From Streptomyces sp. DH5 (GTDB taxonomy: Bacteria; Actinomycetota; Actinomycetes; Streptomycetales; Streptomycetaceae): a stretch of 57,449 bases of DNA. Every line of letters begins with the position of its first letter. Position 1 is the stretch's first letter. The translations under genes were made by a program, and so were the position numbers. The notes under the pieces were generated by a model. It worked only from the letters and a program-made list of their open reading frames with translations, did not search any database and was not told the origin of the DNA. The stretch covers positions 1 through 57,449 of the forward strand of contig NZ_JAHWGP010000043.1 in NCBI RefSeq assembly GCF_020873915.1, read 5' to 3'. Below are positions 36,778 through 48,120 of the stretch, piece by piece.

Positions 36778-36913
36778 TTCTGCGTGTCCTCCGTGCGGAG
36801 TGTCGCGTTATGAACCCTTCCGCGTGATCCATCAAGATGTGCGCGATTCATCCCATTTCGTGCTCGGTCGTCGTGCCGGGTTCCGGGTCCGTCGGTGAAA
36901 GAGGGGTTCCAGG

Positions 36914-37798
36914 GTGAGCAGCGCATCGGTGTCGTCGCAGGGCTTCGAGGTCGTACGGGGGCGTGGATACCGTCCCCTGCAGGTGATCGCGTACGTGGAG
37001 GCCCTGTCGAAGGAACGCGACGCGGCCTGGGAACGGGCGGCGCGGCTCACGGTGCTCGCCAGGGAGATGGAGGAGGAGCTGGAGCGGCTGCGGGTGCGGG
37101 TGGCGGGCCTGCCCGAGCAGACGTACGAGTCACTGGGGGAGAGCGCGAGGAGGCTGTTCGAGCTGGCCGGGGAGGAGGCGACGGCCGTGCGGGAGGGCGC
37201 CCGGCAGCACGCGCGGGACGTGATGGACCTGGCGCGGGACGAGGCGGCCGGTGTGCGGGAGGAGGCGCGTGTGTACGCGGACACGGTGCGCGCCGGTGCC
37301 GACACCTACGCGGGCGAGCGGCTGGAGGCGGCCCGCGCGGAGGCCGACGAGATCCGGATCGAGGCCCGGCTGGAGGTGAAGGAGCAGCGCGGGCGGACGC
37401 TGGCCGAGGTGCGGGAGATGCGGGAGCGCACGTCGCGGACGCTCGCCGAGGTCGCCGGCGAGCAGGCGGAGCGGATCGACGCGCTGGAGCGGGAGGAGGC
37501 CGCGCGGGCGGCGGAGCTGGCCGCCCGTCAGGCGGAGGCGGAGGCGCGCGCGGAGGGCGAGCTGGCCGAGGCGCGGCAGGTGTTCGCCGAGGCGGAGGAG
37601 GCGGCGCGCCGCAGCGCCGAGGAGGCGCGGGAGCGGGCGGCGGAGGTGCTCGACGGGGCGCGTGTCCGGGCGGAGGAGATCGGGCGGGAGACGGAGCGGG
37701 TGCTGCGGGACCACGCCGGCCGGCGGAAGGACGTGCAGACGCACATGGACCACGTGTGCGCCAGCCTCAGTGCGTTGACGGGCCGGGTGGTGGACTGA
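36914..37798 (+). CDS. Long coiled-coil (DivIVA/FilP-like, 'cellulose-binding') protein
   Basis: The 294-residue protein opens with FEVVRGRGYRPLQVIAYVEALSKERDAAWERAARL, the DivIVA-like head of Streptomyces proteins often annotated as cellulose-binding. Residues about 60-285 are an almost unbroken heptad-rich Ala/Glu/Arg coiled coil. FilP and Scy, with similar organisation, form cytoskeletal filaments or polar scaffolds, so a structural role is likely, but it is shorter than Scy. The GTG at 36914 follows GAGGGG by eight bases. It is monocistronic between a terminator and a long intergenic region. Confidence 0.75.
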   Translation: MSSASVSSQGFEVVRGRGYRPLQVIAYVEALSKERDAAWERAARLTVLAREMEEELERLRVRVAGLPEQTYESLGESARRLFELAGEEATAVREGARQHARDVMDLARDEAAGVREEARVYADTVRAGADTYAGERLEAARAEADEIRIEARLEVKEQRGRTLAEVREMRERTSRTLAEVAGEQAERIDALEREEAARAAELAARQAEAEARAEGELAEARQVFAEAEEAARRSAEEARERAAEVLDGARVRAEEIGRETERVLRDHAGRRKDVQTHMDHVCASLSALTGRVVD

Positions 37799-38294
37799 GC
37801 CGGCGCCCGTCGGGCGTGGGCCGGCCGCGATGCGCGGGGGCGGGGGGTATGTCTGCGCGTGTCCGGCCGGGGAGCGGGGTTGACCCTGACGCGGCGGGAG
37901 GGTGGAGCCTTGGACGGGGCCGCCGGTCGGGCCGGCGTATGGCCCTTGAGGAGGAGACGACCCCGAGACCGGCTCCGCACTTCGGCGGAGTGCCCCTAGG
38001 GGTACCTCCGTACTACGGCTCGGGGAGGTTTCGTACCGGCGGAGGAGGAGACGGGGCGGGAGGCGTCCTTAGTCTGGCTTCACGCCATCGGGGGGTGGCG
38101 GAGCCCAGCACCGGGGGTGGGGTTTTCCTCAGGAGAAGACTGCGCTGAGCACCAGCGCGCCCGGCCCTCCTTCCCCGCCAGACTGAAGCACACCGGACGA
38201 ACACGCACCGGGCACGCGCCGGACGGCCGCCGAGCACGGCGGGCGGCCGAAGGTGCAGTGCGTTCCTTTCGCTGACCGACTTAGGAGACTTACC
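37799..38294. other. 496-bp intergenic region before the ABC transporter
   Basis: No convincing gene is seen. It contains a MerR-type dyad (separate entry), the palindrome CCCCTAGGGG (37993-38002), and an inverted pair ACCTCC / GGAGGT (about 38003-38029). The ribosome-binding site TAGGAGAC precedes the ABC gene. A long regulated leader for the transporter operon is likely. Confidence 0.5.
37880..37903 (+). promoter_or_regulatory. MerR-type operator/promoter candidate
   Basis: TTGACC (37880-37885) overlaps a dyad, ACCCT (37883-37887) with AGGGT (37899-37903), and three further inner pairs match. This resembles the ACCCTGACGT...AGGGT elements used by many actinobacterial MerR proteins, where the dyad lies inside a long spacer. 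The -10 expected at about 37905 is poor, and no MerR gene is nearby. Confidence 0.35.
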
Positions 38295-39083
38295 GTGACA
38301 TCGGCTGTGACCATTCCCAGGCACGGGGGCACTGGCGGGAGCACGGCCGTTGCCGCGCGGGCGCGGCAGGTCGTGAAGGCGTACGGGTCGGGTGAGACCC
38401 GGGTCGTCGCCCTCGACCACGTCGACGTGGACATCGCCCGCGGCCGCTTCACCGCGATCATGGGCCCCTCGGGGTCGGGCAAGTCCACCCTGATGCACTG
38501 CCTCGCCGGTCTCGACACGGTGACGTCCGGGCAGATCTACCTGGACGAGACCGAGATCACCGGCCTGAAGGACAAGAAGCTCACCCGGCTGCGCCGGGAC
38601 CGGATCGGGTTCATCTTCCAGGCGTTCAACCTGCTGCCGACGCTGAACGCGCTCGAGAACATCACGCTGCCCATGGACATCGCGGGCCGCAAGCCCGACA
38701 AGGCGTGGCTGGACCGGGTCGTGGAGACCGTCGGCCTCGCCGGACGGCTCAGGCACCGGCCGACGCAGCTGTCCGGCGGTCAGCAGCAGCGGGTCGCCGT
38801 GGCGCGGGCCCTGGCCGCCCGGCCCGAGATCATCTTCGGGGACGAGCCGACCGGGAACCTCGACTCCCGCGCCGGCGCCGAGGTCCTGGGCTTCCTGCGC
38901 CGCTCGGTCGACGAGCTGGGCCAGACCATCGTCATGGTCACCCACGACCCGGTCGCCGCCTCCTACGCGGACCGGGTGCTGTACCTCGCCGACGGCCGCA
39001 TCGTCGACGAGATGCACCAGCCGACCGCCGAGCAGGTCCTGGACCGCATGAAGGACTTCGACGCCCGGGGGCGCACGTCATGA
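38295..39083 (+). CDS. ABC transporter ATP-binding protein (MacB/LolD type)
   Basis: The 262-residue ATPase has Walker A GPSGSGKST, Q-loop FQAFNLLPTLNALENITLP, signature LSGGQQQRVAVARAL and Walker B IIFGDEPTGNLDS, then the H-loop VTHD. The VVKAYGSGETRVVALDHVDVDI start and the NLDS Walker B are typical of the MacB/LolD/FtsE class that works with FtsX-fold permeases. The GTG at 38295 follows TAGGAG by seven bases; the longer open frame upstream has no homology. It overlaps the permease start by four bases. Confidence 0.93.
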   Translation: MTSAVTIPRHGGTGGSTAVAARARQVVKAYGSGETRVVALDHVDVDIARGRFTAIMGPSGSGKSTLMHCLAGLDTVTSGQIYLDETEITGLKDKKLTRLRRDRIGFIFQAFNLLPTLNALENITLPMDIAGRKPDKAWLDRVVETVGLAGRLRHRPTQLSGGQQQRVAVARALAARPEIIFGDEPTGNLDSRAGAEVLGFLRRSVDELGQTIVMVTHDPVAASYADRVLYLADGRIVDEMHQPTAEQVLDRMKDFDARGRTS

Positions 39084-41662
39084 CCGTCCTGAAGACCTCG
39101 ATGCGCAACTTCCTCGCGCACAAGGGCCGCATGGCGCTGTCGGCGGTGGCGGTCCTGCTGTCGGTGGCGTTCGTCTGCGGGACGCTGGTGTTCACCGACA
39201 CCATGAACACGACGTTCGACAAGCTGTTCGCGGCCACGTCGTCGGATGTGACGGTGAGCGCCAAGGGCGCCTCCGACACCGGTGAGACGACCTCCCGGAA
39301 CGGCAAGCCTCCCGTCGTCCCGGCCTCCGTGCTCCCCGAGGTCCGGAAGGTGGACGGCGTGAAGTCCGCCGAGGGCACCGTGTTCTCCACCTCGGTGACC
39401 GTCGTCGACGCCGACAAGGACGGCCTCTCACCCACCGGCGGCGGCCCCACCATCATGGGCAGCTGGAACGACAACGACGCCCGCACCATGAAGATCACGT
39501 CCGGTGCGGCACCGCAGGGCGCCGGCCAGGTGATGGTGGACGCGGACACCGCCGACAAGCACGACCTCGGTCTCGGTGACGAGGTCAGCTGGATCACCGC
39601 GGTCGGCACCTTCACCGCGAAGATCTCCGGTATCGCCGAGTTCACCGTCACCAACCCCGGGGCCGCGCTCTTCTACCTCGATCTGAAGACCGCTCAGCGG
39701 TCCCTGGCGGGTGCGAGCGACGTCTACACCAACGTCAACGTCACCGCGGCCCCCGGTGTCAGCGACGACCTGCTGAAGCGGAACGTCCTGGCCGAACTCG
39801 GCGGTACCTACAAGGTGCAGACCGCGAAGGAGACGGCCGAGGCCAACCAGAAGAGCGTCAAGGGCTTCATGGACGTCATGAAGTACGCGATGCTCGGCTT
39901 CGCCGGGATCGCCTTCCTCGTCGGCATCTTCCTGATCATCAACACCTTCTCCATGCTGGTCGCCCAGCGCACCCGGGAGATCGGCCTGATGCGGGCCATC
40001 GGCACCTCCCGCACGCAGATGAACCGGTCGGTGCTGATCGAGGCGCTGCTGCTGGGTGTCCTCGGGTCCGTCCTCGGTGTCGGCGCCGGTGTCGGCCTCG
40101 CGGTCGGTCTGATGAAGCTCATGGGGCAGATGGGCATGAAACTGTCCACGGACGACCTCACCGTCGCCTGGACGACCCCGGTGGTCGGCGTGCTGCTCGG
40201 CGTCGTGGTCACCGTCCTCGCCGCCTATCTGCCGGCCCGCCGTGCCGGCAGGATCTCCCCGATGGCCGCCCTGAGGGACGCGGGCACCCCGGCGGACGCC
40301 AGGGCCGGCGGTCTGCGGGCGGTCGCCGGGCTGGTCCTCACCGCTGCCGGGTGCTGGAGCCTGTACGCGGCCGCCGGGGCCGACGAGGCCAAGGCCGGAT
40401 CGGCCTGGCTGGGCCTGGGCGTGGTGCTGACGCTGATCGGCTTCGTCGTCATCGGCCCGCTGCTCGCGGCGGGCCTGGTGCGGGTCCTCGCCGCGGGACT
40501 GCTGCGCGGCTTCGGTCCGATCGGGCGGATGGCCGAGCGCAACGCGCTGCGCAATCCGCGTCGCACCGGTTCCACCGGTGCCGCCCTGATGATCGGCCTC
40601 GCCCTGGTGGCCTGCTTGTCGGTGGTCGGTTCCTCGATGGTGGCGTCCGCCACCGATCAGCTGGACGAGACCGTCGGCGCGGATTTCATCATCCAGAGCG
40701 GCCAGGAGAACGGGCTCATCAAACCGCAGGCGGTGCAGGCCGTGAAGGACACGCCGAACCTGAGGACGGTCACCGAGTACAAGGTCGTGGACGCGTCGCT
40801 GACCACTCCGGACGGCCGGGTCTCCAAGGGAGAGACGATCAACGCGGCGGACCCGTCCTACGCGCAGGACCTGCGCACCGAAACGGTCGCCGGTGACCTC
40901 GCCGACGCCTACCGGCCCGACTCGATGTCGGTGTCCGAGGGCTTCGCCGAGGAGCACGGCATCAAGCTCGGCTCCACGATCGCGGTCCACTTCGAGGACG
41001 GCGGGACGGCCCGGCTGACGGTCCGCGCGATCACCAGCGACGAGGTCGTCATCGACAAGGGCGCGATGTACGCGTCCATCTCCACGGTCGGCCGGTACGT
41101 GCCCGCCGACCGCATGCCGCTCGACGTGCTGGTGCTGGCCAGTGCCGAGGACGGACAGGAGGCGGCCGCCTACCAGGGGCTGAAGTCGGCCCTGGACGGC
41201 TATCCGGACCTGACCGTGCGCGACCAGACCGACTACAAGGAGGAGCTGAAGGACCAGATCGGCCAGCTGCTGAACATGGTCTACGGTCTGCTGGCCCTGG
41301 CGATCGTCGTCGCGATCCTGGGTGTGGTGAACACGCTGGCGCTGTCGGTGGTGGAACGCACCCGGGAGATCGGTCTCATGCGGGCCATCGGCACGTCCCG
41401 CCGCCAGATACGCCGCATGATCCGGCTGGAGTCGGTGGTCATCGCCCTGTTCGGCGCGCTGCTGGGACTCGGCCTCGGTCTGGGCTGGGGTGCGACCGCG
41501 CAGAAGCTCCTGGCCCTGGAAGGCATGACGGTGCTGGACATCCCCTGGCCGACGATCGCCGGTGTCTTCGTCGGCGCGGCCTTCGTCGGTCTGCTCGCGG
41601 CCCTGGTGCCGGCGTTCCGGGCCGCGCGGATGAACGTGCTGAACGCCATCGCCACGGACTGA
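39080..41662 (+). CDS. MacB/FtsX-type ABC transporter permease
   Basis: The 860-residue permease has two FtsX units: an N-terminal helix, a large extracytoplasmic domain (about 45-270), three helices ending near residue 400, a further helix pair, then a second extracytoplasmic domain (about 535-720) and a C-terminal three-helix bundle. TREIGLMRAIGTSRTQMNR and TREIGLMRAIGTSRRQIRRM mark the cytoplasmic loops contacting the ATPase. Such transporters act mechanically on lipids, lipoproteins or peptides instead of moving small solutes. The ATG overlaps the ATPase stop. A strong terminator follows. Confidence 0.92.
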   Translation: MTVLKTSMRNFLAHKGRMALSAVAVLLSVAFVCGTLVFTDTMNTTFDKLFAATSSDVTVSAKGASDTGETTSRNGKPPVVPASVLPEVRKVDGVKSAEGTVFSTSVTVVDADKDGLSPTGGGPTIMGSWNDNDARTMKITSGAAPQGAGQVMVDADTADKHDLGLGDEVSWITAVGTFTAKISGIAEFTVTNPGAALFYLDLKTAQRSLAGASDVYTNVNVTAAPGVSDDLLKRNVLAELGGTYKVQTAKETAEANQKSVKGFMDVMKYAMLGFAGIAFLVGIFLIINTFSMLVAQRTREIGLMRAIGTSRTQMNRSVLIEALLLGVLGSVLGVGAGVGLAVGLMKLMGQMGMKLSTDDLTVAWTTPVVGVLLGVVVTVLAAYLPARRAGRISPMAALRDAGTPADARAGGLRAVAGLVLTAAGCWSLYAAAGADEAKAGSAWLGLGVVLTLIGFVVIGPLLAAGLVRVLAAGLLRGFGPIGRMAERNALRNPRRTGSTGAALMIGLALVACLSVVGSSMVASATDQLDETVGADFIIQSGQENGLIKPQAVQAVKDTPNLRTVTEYKVVDASLTTPDGRVSKGETINAADPSYAQDLRTETVAGDLADAYRPDSMSVSEGFAEEHGIKLGSTIAVHFEDGGTARLTVRAITSDEVVIDKGAMYASISTVGRYVPADRMPLDVLVLASAEDGQEAAAYQGLKSALDGYPDLTVRDQTDYKEELKDQIGQLLNMVYGLLALAIVVAILGVVNTLALSVVERTREIGLMRAIGTSRRQIRRMIRLESVVIALFGALLGLGLGLGWGATAQKLLALEGMTVLDIPWPTIAGVFVGAAFVGLLAALVPAFRAARMNVLNAIATD

Positions 41663-41683
41663 CGGTCAGGCTCGAAACGGTCG

Positions 41684-41722
41684 GACGGCGGGGCCCGGAG
41701 ACGAACTCCGGGCCCCGCCGTC
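41684..41722. terminator. Strong hairpin terminator
   Basis: A perfect 17-bp stem (GACGGCGGGGCCCGGAG, 41684-41700, with 41706-41722) closes on ACGAA. It lies between the permease and the convergent phospholipase gene and may serve both. Confidence 0.85.
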
Positions 41723-41767
41723 GGCGTGTCACCGGTCCATGGGCCGGCTCCGGCCGGCTGAGCGCGA

Positions 41768-42322
41768 TCAGCCCAGGGCAACGACCGCCTGGTAGTACTT
41801 CTTCGCCGTCTTCTTGCAGGCCGCCTTCAGCTTCTTGCGCTGCGCCGGCGTGTAGGGGTCGGCCCAGGGCCTGTAGTCGCAGGCCACGTTCATGTCCCGG
41901 AGGAAGGCCTTGTCGATGCGGCTCTTGTGGTCCTTCTTGAAGTAGTACTTGCCGACCAGGGTCTTGTAGTTGCGGTAGCCGAAGTCGTGGCGGTAGCACG
42001 CCCACTTGAACGTGTAGCCGCCGGCGATGTTCTCCGGGGACTTGGAGCAGTAATCAGTTTTCCAATTGAACTTGTACTTCCTGATCGCCTGCTTCTTCTG
42101 GAGGTGCTGGGTGAGTGCCGCGTCCCACTTCCCCCGAGAGGAATTCGAATCCAGGGTGAGGCTCTTCAGCTTGGCGAGTTTCTGCTTCTTCGTCACCGCT
42201 GCGGCCGCCGATTGGGAGGTGGCCCCGGTGGAAGCGGAATCGGCGATGGCCGGTCCCGCCGTGGTGGCGAGAAGAGCGCCCGAAAGGGCGAGGGCGGACA
42301 GCGTGGAGCGCAACGTGGTCAA
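41768..42322 (-). CDS. Secreted prokaryotic phospholipase A2
   Basis: The 184-residue preprotein has a signal peptide (LTTLRSTLSALALSGALLATTAGPAIA, cleavage about residue 27), a short propeptide-like stretch, and a mature domain with the prokaryotic PLA2 signature WACYRHDFGYRNYK (calcium and catalytic His-Asp) and cysteines for two disulphides (DYCS, WACY, VACDY, AACKK). It hydrolyses the sn-2 ester of phospholipids outside the cell. The TTG at 42322, eight bases after AAAGGA, begins the signal peptide; upstream in-frame residues do not look like one. The gene is Lys-rich and of lower GC than its neighbours. Confidence 0.88.
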   Translation of the reverse strand: MTTLRSTLSALALSGALLATTAGPAIADSASTGATSQSAAAAVTKKQKLAKLKSLTLDSNSSRGKWDAALTQHLQKKQAIRKYKFNWKTDYCSKSPENIAGGYTFKWACYRHDFGYRNYKTLVGKYYFKKDHKSRIDKAFLRDMNVACDYRPWADPYTPAQRKKLKAACKKTAKKYYQAVVALG

Positions 42323-42644
42323 GGTTGCTTTCCTTTCTCCCTTGAAGGTGGGGCAACGATGGCATGGGTGCGCTGCGGCGGGCAATCGATAATGTGTCGT
42401 CCCGCTCTTCGTGGAAATGGAACTGCACCCTCCGTGCATTCTGACCTGCGAATCCGCGGGAAGCCGGTGGGGTGATGTCAGTTCTGCTATATGTCGGTCA
42501 TGGTATGGAGTGAAGCTCAGATTCTGCTCAAATCGATTCGGGTGATGACGGACGTCGGCTACTCTTGCGTACGTCTTTTTCGCGAATCGTCGATGTGTGA
42601 TGAGCGATCCAGGAGTCGGGGTGCAGCACCATCAACGGGGGAAC
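42323..42644. other. AT-richer intergenic region between phospholipase and XRE genes
   Basis: These 322 bases are clearly lower in GC than the rest of the window (for example CAATCGATAATGTG and CTGCTATATG). Divergent promoters are expected. TACTCT at about 42560 is a possible -10 for the XRE gene. No gene or clear dyad is seen. Confidence 0.45.
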
Positions 42645-43022
42645 ATGCGGGAGTGTGCCGGACGAAAGGGGAGCAGTACCGGATCACCGATCGAGAGTGT
42701 GGAGGAAATCCTGGGGAGAGCCGTGCGGGAACGGCGTGGGGAAACGGGGATGACACAGGCGCGGCTCGCCGAACTGTCCGGCATGACCCAGGCGGCGATC
42801 TCCCGGCTGGAGCGCGGGAAATGCATGCCCACCTTTCCTCTGCTGGAACGCATCTCCAGGGCGTTCGACGCACCCCTGCTGGTGGCCATCGAGCCGGGCC
42901 GCGGTGTGACGGTCGCCTTCGCCGCCGCCGGCGACGGCCGGGGGCGGGGCAGCGGGGCGCGCACCCGGAACGCTCCGGCGCCGGTCCGGAACGGCAGGGT
43001 GGTCGCGGCGCAGGCGTCGTAG
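42645..43022 (+). CDS. XRE family helix-turn-helix regulator
   Basis: A 125-residue protein with one Cro/CI-type helix-turn-helix: LGRAVRERRGETGMTQARLAELSGMTQAAISRLERGKCMPTFPLLERISRAF (about residues 21-75), then a short basic, Gly/Arg-rich tail. The ATG at 42645 follows GGGGGAAC; ATG 42600 or GTG 42597 would add 15-16 residues but have no ribosome-binding site. It may control the divergent phospholipase or the mfd region; no operator is obvious. Confidence 0.75.
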   Translation: MRECAGRKGSSTGSPIESVEEILGRAVRERRGETGMTQARLAELSGMTQAAISRLERGKCMPTFPLLERISRAFDAPLLVAIEPGRGVTVAFAAAGDGRGRGSGARTRNAPAPVRNGRVVAAQAS

Positions 43023-43026
43023 GCTG

Positions 43027-43061
43027 GCAACCCCGGCCCGTCGGACGTGTCGGGCCGTTGC
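43027..43061 (+). terminator. Weak stem-loop between XRE gene and mfd
   Basis: GCAAC (43027-43031) and GGCCCG (43035-43040) pair with CGGGCC (43051-43056) and GTTGC (43057-43061), leaving a three-base bulge. It lies four bases after the XRE stop. Confidence 0.45.
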
Positions 43062-43088
43062 GTTGTTCCTCCCCGGATGGAAGCCCCC

Positions 43089-46646
<3,558 letters not shown>

Positions 46647-46670
46647 CGCGGAGGCCCGGAAGAGGCGCGC

Positions 46671-46712
46671 GGCCGTCCACGGCACGCGGAACGGCACAGG
46701 GCCGTCCACGGC
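46671..46712. repeat. 13-bp direct repeat downstream of mfd
   Basis: GGCCGTCCACGGC occurs at 46671-46683 and again at 46700-46712, between the convergent mfd and small antitoxin-like genes. No stem of terminator quality includes both. Confidence 0.6.
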
Positions 46713-46751
46713 GATCCTCGCCCTGGAAGGCCCTGGCGGGTGCGCGAGGCC

Positions 46752-46937
46752 CTACGGCTGGTCGGGGCGGTCGCGGTCCATTCCGAGCCGGCGTTCGGCC
46801 TGCTGCTGGCCGGTGTCGACGTGCTGCTCGTACTTGCCGCCGGTCCTCTCGTTCAGCTTCTTCTCCGCGGCGTCCGAGGCCTTGTGGGCCTTCCCGCGTG
46901 CCGACTTGTTGCTCTTGAACTTGTCGAGGATGCCCAT
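46752..46937 (-). CDS. Small Rv0909/MT0933-type antitoxin-like protein
   Basis: A 61-residue, highly charged protein beginning MGILDKFKSNKSARGKAHKA and containing LNERTGGKYEQHVDTGQQQA, the pattern of the Rv0909/MT0933 antitoxin family of actinobacteria. The ATG follows AAGGAG by seven bases, a strong site. No partner toxin of the expected Rv0910 (SRPBCC) type is adjacent, so the antitoxin label rests on family naming only. Confidence 0.7.
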   Translation of the reverse strand: MGILDKFKSNKSARGKAHKASDAAEKKLNERTGGKYEQHVDTGQQQAERRLGMDRDRPDQP

Positions 46938-47117
46938 GGGAGGCTCCTTCCGGAGGGTGACTCCGTACCGACGATACGCGCGGTGTGCGAGGAATGCCCA
47001 AATCGCGCATGTGGCCCGGACCTCCTGTGCGGTGTGGACCTCTCGCTCGTTACGGTGAGGTCCGGCGTCGGTCCGCCCCCGCCGGGGCAGGGATCAGGAG
47101 AGCGAGGGAGGGGCGCG

Positions 47118-47894
47118 GTGACGCGACACACGGGATGGGGCAGGAGAATACGGCACACGGCACCCGCGGTGATCACCGCGGTGGCCCTCCTCGCCGGCTG
47201 CGAGGGGCTCCCGGAGGCGGACTCCCCGGCCGGCGACGGCGGCGGGTCCGCGTCCGACGGCCGCGCCGTGAGCCCGCTGGAAAACCCGGACGGCACCGGC
47301 CCGGGCCTCGCGCCCGTGACCGGCGAGCGGGACCGCGCGGCGGCCGTCGCCCTCATCGAGAAGGTGACCACCAAGGGGCGCGGCCCGAAGACGGGCTACG
47401 AACGGGACGCGTTCGGCTACGCCTGGATGGACACCGCGGACGGCGTCCCGCTCGCGAGGAACGGCTGTGACACGCGCAACGACCTGCTGAAACTCCACGG
47501 GGAGAACGTCGAGTTCCGCAGCGGTTCCGACTGCGTGGTCGTGTCGATGGACCTGTACGACCCGTACACCGGCAAGGACATCGCCTGGAAGAAGGCGAAA
47601 GCCGCCGAGGTGCAGATAGACCACGTGGTGCCGTTGTCGTACAGCTGGCAGATGGGCGCGTCGCGCTGGACGGAGTCCAAGCGCGAACAGCTCGCGAACG
47701 ACGCCCTGAACCTGCTCCCCGTCGAAGGCCGCGCCAACTCGGCCAAGTCCGACTCCGGCCCCGCCTCCTGGCTGCCGCCGGACAAGCGGATCCGCTGCTC
47801 CTACGCGATCCGCTTCGCCCAGGTCGCCCTCAAGTACGAGATGGCGGTGACGGCGGCCGACAAGGAGACGATGCTGGAGCAGTGCGGCGGCTGA
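47118..47894 (+). CDS. Secreted HNH (DUF1524/GmrSD-like) nuclease lipoprotein
   Basis: The 258-residue protein begins with a lipoprotein signal ending LLAGC (Cys28), a Ser/Gly/Asp linker, then a domain with KTGYERDAFGYAWMDTADGVPLARNGCDTRNDLL and VQIDHVVPLSYSWQMGASRW...LANDALNLLPVEGRANSAKSD, the DHVVPL HNH motif of secreted actinobacterial nucleases of the DUF1524 group. It is probably cell-surface and degrades DNA for nutrition or competition. The GTG at 47118 follows GAGGGAGGGG. It is monocistronic, divergent from the antitoxin-like gene. Confidence 0.82.
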   Translation: MTRHTGWGRRIRHTAPAVITAVALLAGCEGLPEADSPAGDGGGSASDGRAVSPLENPDGTGPGLAPVTGERDRAAAVALIEKVTTKGRGPKTGYERDAFGYAWMDTADGVPLARNGCDTRNDLLKLHGENVEFRSGSDCVVVSMDLYDPYTGKDIAWKKAKAAEVQIDHVVPLSYSWQMGASRWTESKREQLANDALNLLPVEGRANSAKSDSGPASWLPPDKRIRCSYAIRFAQVALKYEMAVTAADKETMLEQCGG

Positions 47895-48120
47895 CCGGCC
47901 GGCCCGGCCCGCGAGCCCCGGCGACGCCCGCGTCCCGGCCCCGGCTCCCGCGGCGGCGGGCGGCACTTCGAACGGGCCGGTCCGGCCGGGCCCTCGCGTG
48001 CGCCCCCTTTCCGGTCACGGCCTCCCGTCACCCGAACAGCGCAGCCGCAGGGCACCCGGAGTGCCCGGACGGCTACTAGGCGCGACGCTCGGGCGGGGGC
48101 ACATCTCCGGAAGGAATCGC

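Noticed and set aside
29192-36778. Genomic island integrated at tRNA-Gln
   Set aside because: Integration normally duplicates the tRNA 3' end, which here faces glmU (a core gene), while the accessory genes lie on the 5' side. I see no integrase and no second copy of the tRNA 3' end.
47118-47894. Linking the HNH lipoprotein to the SUKH locus as its secreted toxin
   Set aside because: It lies over 10 kb away, has its own export signal and belongs to a common nutritional or competition nuclease type; nothing in sequence ties them.
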